The translations under genes were made by a program, and so were the position numbers. From assembly GCF_000419685.1 (NCBI RefSeq), contig NZ_ATTM01000001.1, positions 1 through 64,000 of the forward strand: 64,000 nucleotides of DNA, written 5' to 3'. The DNA comes from Flavobacterium antarcticum DSM 19726 (lineage in GTDB: Bacteria; Bacteroidota; Bacteroidia; Flavobacteriales; Flavobacteriaceae). The notes beneath the pieces were generated by a model, which worked only from the letters and a program-made list of their open reading frames with translations, did no database searches and had not been told where the DNA came from. Each line of letters opens with the position of its first letter. Position 1 is the stretch's first letter. Shown in pieces: positions 39,226 to 47,012 of this stretch.

Positions 39226-42200
39226 TTACTCCATATCACGTTTGAAGCGTTCAAACATCTTGTTATAGGTATTAAATGTGGTCTTATTGGACTCGTAAAA
39301 CGCATTATCGCCTCTGTCTTTCATTATGGACAATAAGTCTCTGTAACGCTCAATTCCGGTTACAATCTCAACATACAGGTTGTTTTGTTCATTTGATTTT
39401 AGCGTATTGTAATATTTCAGATTTTCTTGGTATTTGACAATCAACTGCGTCAAAATTTTACGTGCTTTCTCTTTCTCGCCTAATTCATAATATCCAGCTG
39501 CAAATGGTTCCAACATGGTGTAGTAACCAAATTGTTCCAAAGGCATCTTGTTCATTGCTAAATCAATAATTTCCTTCGCTTTTTCAGTCTTGCCTTCATT
39601 GATTAATTGTTCCATCAATCGAGCGAGATTTGTACGGTAGGTAATGCTATTTTTACGTGTTTCTGGATCGTGGTAAATAGTAGTGCTTTCGCTATTTCCC
39701 CAATCCCATTTCATTACGATGTCAAACATTTTGTCAGAATCAATCTGACCCATATCTAACGGACTTGGTGCTTTATCAAGGGAGTTTTTCACAGGAACTA
39801 ATTTGTAAACCATTCCGTCTAATTGCAAATAGTCTTTCATCCAGATGTAATCCTCGTCACCAAAACTTCCTCCTGTAAAATAAATAGGTCGTTTCCAGTT
39901 GTTATTGGCCACGATATCTAACATCATTAAACGATTTTTGTACAACGCTTGTCCTTTAATGTCTAAATCAATATACGGAACTATAGAATCACTGTACTTA
40001 GCAGAAACCGTTTTACTTGCCAAAACTGCTTCTTTATTTACAGGAATTCGCAATTTGTTCGTCGGATAGAAATGGATTTTCTGACCGTTTTGCAAATCAA
40101 TTACCGCTCTAGGATCATCATCTGCGATAAATTTGATAAAATCTTTAATGTCCCAACGTTCTTCGGTCAAAGGCTTATGAACGGTATAATCAAGTTTATC
40201 TCCCACATATTGATGGTGTGAAAATGAAATTGGTAAAGGTTCAGATTCGTAAGCTTTTGCTTTCATTTGGTCTATATACCAGTCGGTCATAAACAAACTT
40301 GTATTTACAATTCTAACGTCTGTCCGGTAATTTTCAATTTCTTGAGCATACCAAAGTGGGAAGGTGTCGTTATCACCAATAGTGAATAAAATCGCATTGG
40401 GTTCACAAGAACTCAAGTAGGCTTTTGCCATTGCTAGTGCTGTATATTTATCAGAACGGTCGTGGTCATCCCAGTTTTGAGAAGCCATTAAAACAGGAGC
40501 TACTAATAAAGACAATGCGATGACGATTGGTCCAGCAATTTTTGGCTGCAGCCAATTTTTAACGGTTTCATACAAAGCATATACGCCAAAGCCAATCCAT
40601 ATTGCAAAAATATAGAAGGAACCTACTAAAGCATAATCTCTTTCGCGAGGTTCAAAAGGGCGCTCGTTTAAGTAAATTTTCAATACAAATCCTGTGAATA
40701 AAAACAATACTAAAAGAACATAAAAACTTTTCAAGTCTTTATTAGCGTGGTAAATTAATCCTAACAATCCCAATAGGAATGGAATTCCGTAATATAAATT
40801 ACGTCCTTTATTGTTCAATACATCAGATGGTAAATTGTCTTGTGAACCCAATCGCATTTCGTCAAAAAAGGTGATTCCAGTCATCCAGTTTCCATCCACG
40901 CTGTCGTATTTACCTTGATTGTCGCTTTGTCTTCCGGCAAAATTCCAAAGCAAGTAACGCATGTACATATAACCAAACTGGTATTCAACCATGAACTTTA
41001 AGTTATCACCCATTGAAGGTTTTTCGATAATTAAATATTCGCTGTAGGCTTTCAAAAACTTATGATAACCGTCCGTATCAATCTGATTTTGATTGTAAGC
41101 CGTTTTAAATTCATTTACAATTTGAACCAGCTCTTTTTCATGAGCATACTCCGGATTTAATCTAAATTCTACTGGTTTTGTAAAGGTCATGTAATTTGCC
41201 GCATGATCCGGACTCCACATTCTTGGCAAAAATGCTTTTTGACTGTCGTCGCTGTTTTGGACTGCATTTTTGTAATTATTTACAATTACATATTTACCGG
41301 TTTTATAATCTCTTTCGTAATTTGGTGCTTTGTCTAAATACGGATTTTCTGGGTCTAAACCTGCATAAACATCCGTAAACTGTGGACCGTAGAAAAGAGG
41401 ATTTACACCATATTGTTCCCGGTTGTAATAAGCCAAAACTTCTCGAGCATCTGAAGGTCGGTTTTCGTTAATAACCACATTTGCATTCGCACGAATTGGC
41501 AACATCATCCAAGTTGAAAAACCAATTAAGATGAATAAAATACTTAGAAGTAACGTATTCAGTTGAATTTGACCCTTTTTTCTAGTGTAATTTAATCCGA
41601 AATAGAAGAAAGCAATTAATAAAACGGTAACGAAAATAGTTCCTGAATTAAAAGGCAAGCCTAAATTATTTACCATGAAGACTTCGGATTGTCCGAAGAA
41701 TCCCATCGTTAATGGAAGTAATAATTTGAAAATAAATAACAAAACCGATACGACTACTATATTCGCAATAATGAAATTTTTAACCGTAATTGTTTTGTAA
41801 TGTTTGAAATAATATAAAAATCCGATAGAAGGAATGGTTAATAGCGCCATGAAATGCACTCCGAATGAAAGACCAACAACGAGTGAAATGATCAAAAGCC
41901 ATTTGTTGCCTTTCGGTTTGTCCATATCTTGTTCCCAACGCAATCCCAGCCAAAATAATACCGCAATAAACAACGATGCCATTGCATAAACTTCTGCTTC
42001 AACCGCATTGTACCAAAAACTATCTGAGAATGTGAATGCCAAAGCGGCTACAAATGCACTTCCTAAAATAGCAATGGAGTTGTCTTTATCTACGGTGGTA
42101 AATTGTGAAATTAATTTTTTCAAAAGTAGAGACGTGGACCAAAACATAAAAAGAATAGTGAACGCGCTTGAAAAAACGGACATCATGTTGACCATTAATG

Positions 42201-42429
42201 CTACTTGCGAATTATCTAAAGCAAACATGGCAAAGAACGCACCAATCATCTGAAATAAAGGAGCTCCCGGAGGATGGCCAACTTCTAATTTAGCAGCAGT
42301 CGAAATATATTCTCCACAATCCCAAAAGCTTAAAGTGGGTTCTACCGTTAAAGAAAACGTCACAAGTGCGATAGCAAATGCCACCCATCCTGTAATTGTG
42401 TTCCACTTCTTAAAGTTAAATTCCGTCAT
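39226..42429 (-). CDS. DUF2723 (TMEM260-like) membrane glycosyltransferase candidate
   Basis: A 1,067-aa protein. The N-terminal half (about 1-640) has about 11-13 membrane helices. The first periplasmic loop carries TLSFWDCGEYISTAAKLEVGHPPGAPLFQM, with the acidic pair expected at the active site of GT-C enzymes. The C-terminal half is soluble, with a metal- or nucleotide-like IGDNDTFPLWYAQE block and a TPR-like end (KTEKAKEIIDLAMNKMPLEQFGYY). DUF2723 is the family of human TMEM260, which O-mannosylates extracellular domains, and related proteins in Bacteroidetes are proposed to glycosylate exported proteins. That this one is a protein O-glycosyltransferase is an inference. The gene is transcribed alone. 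Confidence 0.85.
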   Translation of the reverse strand: MTEFNFKKWNTITGWVAFAIALVTFSLTVEPTLSFWDCGEYISTAAKLEVGHPPGAPLFQMIGAFFAMFALDNSQVALMVNMMSVFSSAFTILFMFWSTSLLLKKLISQFTTVDKDNSIAILGSAFVAALAFTFSDSFWYNAVEAEVYAMASLFIAVLFWLGLRWEQDMDKPKGNKWLLIISLVVGLSFGVHFMALLTIPSIGFLYYFKHYKTITVKNFIIANIVVVSVLLFIFKLLLPLTMGFFGQSEVFMVNNLGLPFNSGTIFVTVLLIAFFYFGLNYTRKKGQIQLNTLLLSILFILIGFSTWMMLPIRANANVVINENRPSDAREVLAYYNREQYGVNPLFYGPQFTDVYAGLDPENPYLDKAPNYERDYKTGKYVIVNNYKNAVQNSDDSQKAFLPRMWSPDHAANYMTFTKPVEFRLNPEYAHEKELVQIVNEFKTAYNQNQIDTDGYHKFLKAYSEYLIIEKPSMGDNLKFMVEYQFGYMYMRYLLWNFAGRQSDNQGKYDSVDGNWMTGITFFDEMRLGSQDNLPSDVLNNKGRNLYYGIPFLLGLLGLIYHANKDLKSFYVLLVLFLFTGFVLKIYLNERPFEPRERDYALVGSFYIFAIWIGFGVYALYETVKNWLQPKIAGPIVIALSLLVAPVLMASQNWDDHDRSDKYTALAMAKAYLSSCEPNAILFTIGDNDTFPLWYAQEIENYRTDVRIVNTSLFMTDWYIDQMKAKAYESEPLPISFSHHQYVGDKLDYTVHKPLTEERWDIKDFIKFIADDDPRAVIDLQNGQKIHFYPTNKLRIPVNKEAVLASKTVSAKYSDSIVPYIDLDIKGQALYKNRLMMLDIVANNNWKRPIYFTGGSFGDEDYIWMKDYLQLDGMVYKLVPVKNSLDKAPSPLDMGQIDSDKMFDIVMKWDWGNSESTTIYHDPETRKNSITYRTNLARLMEQLINEGKTEKAKEIIDLAMNKMPLEQFGYYTMLEPFAAGYYELGEKEKARKILTQLIVKYQENLKYYNTLKSNEQNNLYVEIVTGIERYRDLLSIMKDRGDNAFYESNKTTFNTYNKMFERFKRDME

Positions 42430-42529
42430 AATTTCGTACGATTTTTGTTTAAAATTTCAGTTACAAAGAAAATGCTTTTTTGTGTAATGAAATGATAAAA
42501 ATAATTTTTTAATTTTTTTTGCTAAAAAA

Positions 42530-42560
42530 TTTGGTTGATATGAATATTGTCTTAAATTTG
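42530..42560 (+). promoter_or_regulatory. Consensus promoter of tRNA-Gln
   Basis: TTTG (42530-42533), 19 bases, then TAAATTTG (42553-42560), a full -33/-7 consensus pair. The tRNA starts 18 bases after the -7 box. Confidence 0.85.
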
Positions 42561-42578
42561 CACTCGCAATAAGCAAGC

Positions 42579-42649
42579 TGGTCTATGGTGTAATGGTAAC
42601 ACAACTGTTTTTGGTGCAGTCTTTCTAGGTTCGAGTCCTAGTAGACCAA
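42579..42649 (+). tRNA. tRNA-Gln (anticodon TTG)
   Basis: A 71-base cloverleaf: acceptor TGGTCTA/TAGACCA fully paired, D arm GTGT/ACAC, anticodon stem ACTGT/GCAGT with loop TTTTGGT giving anticodon TTG, and T arm CTAGG/CCTAG with loop TTCGAGT. The discriminator is A. CCA is not encoded. Confidence 0.96.
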
Positions 42650-42654
42650 CTTTT

Positions 42655-42699
42655 AAAAGTCTATAAGATGTTGAAATTCAACAAATTATAGACTTTTTT
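42655..42699 (+). terminator. Terminator downstream of tRNA-Gln
   Basis: AAAAGTCTATAA (42655-42666) pairs perfectly with TTATAGACTTTT (42687-42698), with an inner GTTGAA/TTCAAC hairpin, followed by T. Confidence 0.88.
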
Positions 42700-43009
42700 C
42701 GTTTGTAATACTTTCGTTTTTTAGGAATTGTATGCTTTTAGATGTGTTTTTAAAATTGATTATTAAAAATTAGCACAACACACATTTACTTCAACTTGCT
42801 AAAAAACAGAATAATAGGGCTTTAGTTTTTTTCTAATATTCAAATATAATTGGCCTCCTTTTTTCTTCATAAGCGAACTGATTATAATATTATTCTAAAG
42901 TTTCGTAAGACTTTTTTTTGTGATGCACTGTAATTTTATGGTTCTAAAAGATTTACTCTAAGCTGTTTTAGAGTTGGTCACTATTTAATAACCAATAAAT
43001 ATTACTATT
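42700..43009. other. Intergenic region between tRNA-Gln and the membrane-protein gene
   Basis: About 310 bases without a supported gene. The visible structure is one hairpin, ACTCTAA/TTTAGAGT (near 42955-42977), just before the downstream gene, possibly part of its 5' leader. No TAnnTTTG box at a useful distance was found, so the downstream pair may use an alternative sigma factor. Confidence 0.45.
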
Positions 43010-43615
43010 ATGGCAGAAATTAAAATTGAAAAAAAGGCGCCGATTTGGCCTTGGATTGTTGGACTACTAATACTTGCTTTGGCTGTGTACTTCTTGTTTT
43101 TTAAAGATACAGCTGTGGTTACGGACGGAACTACTGCCACAAATGACACAATTGTAGACCAAACCGAAATGCAAAATAACCGAGACGACACTAATCTTAT
43201 GGGTGTTGCTGCATTCGTAGCATTTGTCAAAAACGACGACGGAAACATGACGCTTGATCATGAATATTCTAATGAAGCCTTAAATAAGTTGATTTCGGCG
43301 ACTGAAGAAGTTTCTGCAAAAACAGATTTCGATTCGAAAATGGATTTAGACAAAGCCAGAGAACATGCTGATGCAATTACTAAAAATCCAGAAGCAACCG
43401 ATCATGCAGATCACATCAAGATGGCAACGGATATGATTAGTACTGTTTTGCAAAATTTACAAAAAGCGAAATTTCCAAATTTACAAGCAGAAGCGGACAA
43501 AGCAAAAATGGCTTCGCAAGCGATAAATGTAAAAGAATTGGCTTTGAATCAAAAAGAAAAGATCAAAGCGTTTTTTGATGATGCTGCTGATTTATTAGAC
43601 AAAATGAATAGATAA
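43010..43615 (+). CDS. Single-pass membrane protein, hypothetical
   Basis: A 201-aa protein with an N-terminal basic stretch (MAEIKIEKKAPIWPW), one membrane helix (about 12-30), then a Thr/Asp-rich linker and a helical, charged periplasmic domain (about 75-200, e.g. KMDLDKAREHADAITKNPEATDHADHIKMATDM). I do not recognise a named family; the four-helix pattern with spaced His and Asp is seen in other uncharacterised Bacteroidetes stress proteins. It forms a pair with the PRC-barrel gene 21 bases downstream and may act in envelope stress, by context only. Confidence 0.7.
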   Translation: MAEIKIEKKAPIWPWIVGLLILALAVYFLFFKDTAVVTDGTTATNDTIVDQTEMQNNRDDTNLMGVAAFVAFVKNDDGNMTLDHEYSNEALNKLISATEEVSAKTDFDSKMDLDKAREHADAITKNPEATDHADHIKMATDMISTVLQNLQKAKFPNLQAEADKAKMASQAINVKELALNQKEKIKAFFDDAADLLDKMNR

Positions 43616-43636
43616 AAAACTTAAAAACTAAAGATT

Positions 43637-44137
43637 ATGGACAAAGATAAAAAAGACTTATTTTACTTAAACGAACTTTCTGATTATAAAGTAGCGGACG
43701 ATTATGCTGATGTCAGAGGATGGGATGTTAAAGATGTAGATGGTCGCGTTGTAGGTAAAGTAGATGATTTTCTAGTAAGTAAATCTGCAGAACGAGTGGT
43801 TTATTTAGATATTGAAGTGGATACTTCTATTATTGAAGTGGGACATGATGTTTATGGTAAATCTTCAGATGGCATTCATGAATTCTTAAATAAAGATGGC
43901 GAAAATCATTTGATTATTCCAATTGGGATGGTTACAATTAGCCGCGATAGAAAAGACGTGATTACAACCGAAATTAATCACGAAACTTTTGCAAAGACCA
44001 AACGGTTTGCAAAAGGATTCTTAGTCAATACGCAATATGAAGTTGCTTCTTACAACAGTTACCGGAAACAGCCTGACGGAAGTCAGATTATGTTTGATGA
44101 TAACTTTTACAACCGACAAGATTTTGAAAGTTTGTAA
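43637..44137 (+). CDS. PRC-barrel domain protein
   Basis: A 166-aa soluble protein with a PRC-barrel domain in the first about 105 residues (VRGWDVKDVDGRVVGKVDDFLVSKSAERVVYLDIEVD, HLIIPIGMVTISRDRKDV). A further acidic and aromatic tail of about 60 residues follows (YEVASYNSYRKQPDGSQIMFDDNFYN). PRC barrels in stand-alone bacterial proteins are often stress-induced; the ligand is unknown. Cotranscribed with the upstream membrane protein and closed by a strong terminator. Confidence 0.88.
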   Translation: MDKDKKDLFYLNELSDYKVADDYADVRGWDVKDVDGRVVGKVDDFLVSKSAERVVYLDIEVDTSIIEVGHDVYGKSSDGIHEFLNKDGENHLIIPIGMVTISRDRKDVITTEINHETFAKTKRFAKGFLVNTQYEVASYNSYRKQPDGSQIMFDDNFYNRQDFESL

Positions 44138-44151
44138 TTCTTCACAATACT

Positions 44152-44188
44152 AAAAAAGCGCTTAATTATTAATTAAGCGCTTTTTTTA
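44152..44188. terminator. Terminator between the PRC-barrel and universal stress protein genes
   Basis: AAAAAGCGCTTAATT and AATTAAGCGCTTTTT form a 15-bp stem around ATT, with both A- and T-runs, serving the plus-strand pair and possibly the convergent stress protein gene. Confidence 0.9.
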
Positions 44189-44238
44189 TATAAGACCTTT
44201 AGCTCGTGCTAAAGCTATTCAGTGTAGAGATGAATAAT

Positions 44239-45069
44239 TTAAATCTTAAAAGTAATTACAGGTTTAACAGAATGATTCACGATGTCTTCACTAACGCTTC
44301 CGTTGAAGAAATGAGCTAATCCAGTTCGGCCATGTGTTGCAATTCCTATTAAATCTGCATTCGTTCTATTGGCATAATTAATAATTCCTTTTTCAATATT
44401 TGCATCGTTGTAAATATGCAAGCTGTAATTCTTTAACGGAACGCCACTCGCGCTGACAAAGTTTTGCATGATTTTCTCTGCAACATCATTTGTTTTGAAG
44501 CTATTTGGTGTATTGATCATGACCAAGTCAAGTTTAGCATCAAATATATTTGCAAACTCCACTAGTTTGTTAAATGGTTTTTTAATTTTATCGGAGAAAT
44601 CAGAAGCAAAAACGAATTTATCAATTTTGAACTCTTCCATTTCACTTTTGATAATGATCACCGGAATATCAGAAGAACGAACTACTTTTTCCGTATTTGA
44701 TCCAATAAACATTTCTTGGAAGCCAGAAGTTCCATGTGAGCCCATTACAATTAGATCTGCATTTATTTCAGTACTGTATTTTACAATACCGTCAAAAGCG
44801 CGTTCCAATCTCGCATCTGCCTGAACAGTTAATCCGTCGAAGATAGGGTCTTCTAATCGTTCTGCTAATCGCTCTCTTGTTTTAGCTAAATACAACATCA
44901 CTTCAGGAATATTCACACCGTTACTTACGGCATCGTTCATGTGCGAAGGCAAATCCAGTAAGTTTAATAAATAGATTTCAGCGTTGTTTTCTCTAGCGAT
45001 TTGTGCAGCAACTTTTGAAGCATATCTTGCGTGTTCGGAAAAATCGGTTGGTACTAAGATTCTTTTCAT
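44239..45069 (-). CDS. Tandem universal stress protein
   Basis: A 276-aa protein with two UspA domains (about 1-145 and 150-276). The start at 45069 (MKRILVPTDFSEHARYASK) fits the family exactly; a frame 26 codons longer has no match. The ATP-binding G-x2-G-x9-G-S/T motif is present in the first domain (MGSHGTSGFQEMFIGSNTEKV) and, as IGIATHGRTGLAHFFNGS, in the second, so both may bind nucleotide. The position next to the membrane protein-PRC pair suggests a stress-response locus. Confidence 0.92.
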   Translation of the reverse strand: MKRILVPTDFSEHARYASKVAAQIARENNAEIYLLNLLDLPSHMNDAVSNGVNIPEVMLYLAKTRERLAERLEDPIFDGLTVQADARLERAFDGIVKYSTEINADLIVMGSHGTSGFQEMFIGSNTEKVVRSSDIPVIIIKSEMEEFKIDKFVFASDFSDKIKKPFNKLVEFANIFDAKLDLVMINTPNSFKTNDVAEKIMQNFVSASGVPLKNYSLHIYNDANIEKGIINYANRTNADLIGIATHGRTGLAHFFNGSVSEDIVNHSVKPVITFKI

Positions 45070-45152
45070 AAAAAAAGGGTAAAAAGGTTTAATTGAATAG
45101 ATTGATTTTGATGAATTAAAGGTAGGAATAATTTTTAGACGACACAATGATT

Positions 45153-45181
45153 TTTGATTTATAAAAAAATCACTATATTTG
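45153..45181 (+). promoter_or_regulatory. Promoter of rimP-nusA-infB
   Basis: TTTG (45153-45156), 17 bases, then TATATTTG (45174-45181). Transcription should begin near 45187, about 57 bases before the rimP start, with the leader hairpin in between. Confidence 0.8.
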
Positions 45182-45209
45182 CACCGTTATTTATTTAAAA
45201 GTTAATAAT

Positions 45210-45235
45210 GAGGGAAGCAGTGCTTCCCTCTTTTT
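45210..45235 (+). terminator. Terminator-like hairpin in the rimP-nusA-infB leader
   Basis: GAGGGAAGC (45210-45218) pairs perfectly with GCTTCCCTC (45222-45230) around AGT and is followed by five T, so it has every property of an intrinsic terminator. It lies between the promoter and rimP, 8 bases before the start codon, so it is either an attenuator or a leader element that also limits ribosome access. Confidence 0.75.
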
Positions 45236-45243
45236 ATAAAATT

Positions 45244-45711
45244 ATGACATTCAAAGAAAAAGTATTAAATTTATTAAATGAAGGATTAGAAGATAAACCT
45301 TCGATCTTTCTGATTGATGTAACCATTACGGATGCAAACAAAATTATCGTAACTTTGGATGGTGATAATGGAGTGCAATTGCAGGACTGCATTGATGTGA
45401 GTCGTTCAATTGATCAAAACTTAGACAGAGAAGAACAAGACTTTTCATTAGAAGTAGCTTCCGTTGGAGTGGGTTCGCCATTAAAGATGGTTCGCCAATA
45501 TATAAAAAATGTGGGTAGGATGTTAATTGTAAAATTACAAGATGGCACCACTATTGAGGCTAAATTAGAAGAAGCAAACCAAGAGCAAATTGTTCTTTCA
45601 TGGGAAGCTCGGGAGCCGAAAAAAATAGGAAAAGGAAAGGAAACTGTTCAAAAAAGACAGGAAATTCCTTATAATGAGATTAAAGAAGCAATCGTTACAA
45701 TAATATTTTAA
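45244..45711 (+). CDS. rimP: Ribosome maturation factor RimP
   Basis: A 155-aa RimP, needed for late 30S maturation around S12. The start is set at 45244 ([16 protein letters not shown]), because a frame opening at 45208 would have to translate the leader hairpin. The family block [33 protein letters not shown] is present, as is the C-terminal Sm-like part. Three bases separate it from nusA, the usual order rimP-nusA-infB. Confidence 0.95.
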   Translation: MTFKEKVLNLLNEGLEDKPSIFLIDVTITDANKIIVTLDGDNGVQLQDCIDVSRSIDQNLDREEQDFSLEVASVGVGSPLKMVRQYIKNVGRMLIVKLQDGTTIEAKLEEANQEQIVLSWEAREPKKIGKGKETVQKRQEIPYNEIKEAIVTIIF

Positions 45712-45714
45712 TAT

Positions 45715-46959
45715 ATGGAGAATATAGCATTAATCGAATCATTTTCAGAGTTTAAAGACGACAAACTCATTGATCGTGTAACGCTTATGGCAATTTTAGA
45801 AGATGTATTTAGAAATGCATTGAAAAAGAAATTTGGTTCTGATGATAATTTTGACATTATCATTAATCCAGATAAAGGAGATATGGAAATTTGGCAGCGA
45901 CGTGTAATTGTTGCAGATGACGATTTGGATTTAGATCACCTTGAAATTACCTTGACTGACGCTAGAAAAATAGAGCCTGATTTCGAAATTGGCGAAGAAG
46001 TTTCTGAAGAAGTAAAATTGATTGATTTAGGAAGAAGAGCGATTTTGGCTTTACGCCAAAACTTAATTTCTAAAATTCATGAGCATGATAACACCAATCT
46101 TTACAAGCAATTTAAAGATTTAATTGGTGAAATTTATACGGCGGAAGTACACCACGTACGTCCAAGAGTTGTAATATTAGTGGATGATGAAGGAAATGAA
46201 ATCGTTCTTCCAAAAGAAAAACAAATTCCATCTGACTTTTTCCGTAAAGGAGATAACGTTCGTGGAATCATTGAAAATGTGGAATTAAAAGGTAACAAAC
46301 CTCAAATTATTATGTCTAGAACTTCTGAGAAGTTTTTAGAGAAATTGTTTGAACAAGAAATTCCTGAGGTTTTTGACGGCTTGATTATGGTTAAAAACGT
46401 AGTTAGAATTCCAGGTGAAAAAGCAAAAGTAGCAGTAGATTCTTATGACGACCGTATTGATCCAGTTGGAGCATGTGTGGGAATGAAAGGATCTAGAATT
46501 CACGGAATTGTACGTGAATTAGGAAACGAAAATATCGACGTAATTAATTATACAACAAATACACAGTTGTATATTACAAGAGCGTTAAGTCCTGCAAAAG
46601 TTTCTTCAATCAAAATTGATGAAGAAAATAAACGTGCTGAAGTGTTCTTGAAGCTTGAAGAAGTTTCAAAAGCAATTGGCCGTGGTGGACACAACATAAA
46701 ATTAGCGGGACAATTGACCGGTTACGAACTTGATGTTATCAGAGAAGGTAACGTAGCCGAAGAAGAAGACGATGTAGAGTTGACAGAGTTTTCGGATGAA
46801 ATTGAAGCGTGGGTAATTGAAGAATTTGCTAAAATCGGTTTAGATACCGCAAGAAGCATCTTGAAGCAAGATGTAAATGATTTAGTAAGAAGAACGGATC
46901 TTGAAGAAGAAACCATTCTTGATGTAATGAAAATATTGAACGATGAGTTCAATAGCTAA
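45715..46959 (+). CDS. nusA: Transcription termination/antitermination factor NusA
   Basis: A 414-aa NusA with the N-terminal RNA polymerase-binding domain (about 1-125), an S1 domain (about 130-200), and two KH domains (about 200-345, with ACVGMKGSRIHGIVRELG and KAIGRGGHNIKLAGQL). A short acidic and helical end follows. The C-terminal acidic repeats of the E. coli protein are missing, which is normal for the phylum. NusA slows or stabilises paused polymerase at hairpins. That makes the terminator-like hairpin in front of its own operon a natural candidate for feedback control. Confidence 0.97.
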   Translation: MENIALIESFSEFKDDKLIDRVTLMAILEDVFRNALKKKFGSDDNFDIIINPDKGDMEIWQRRVIVADDDLDLDHLEITLTDARKIEPDFEIGEEVSEEVKLIDLGRRAILALRQNLISKIHEHDNTNLYKQFKDLIGEIYTAEVHHVRPRVVILVDDEGNEIVLPKEKQIPSDFFRKGDNVRGIIENVELKGNKPQIIMSRTSEKFLEKLFEQEIPEVFDGLIMVKNVVRIPGEKAKVAVDSYDDRIDPVGACVGMKGSRIHGIVRELGNENIDVINYTTNTQLYITRALSPAKVSSIKIDEENKRAEVFLKLEEVSKAIGRGGHNIKLAGQLTGYELDVIREGNVAEEEDDVELTEFSDEIEAWVIEEFAKIGLDTARSILKQDVNDLVRRTDLEEETILDVMKILNDEFNS

Positions 46960-47012
46960 GTAGGTTTTAACTTACACCAACACAACAAAAAAGAGTATAA
47001 TAAAAGTTTTTT

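Noticed and set aside
39144-39305. N-terminal extension of the deacetylase by 54 codons
   Set aside because: It overlaps the 3' end of the DUF2723 gene and has no family match.
45208-45243. Upstream ATG extending rimP by 12 codons
   Set aside because: It would translate the leader hairpin; RimP homology starts at MTFKEKV.
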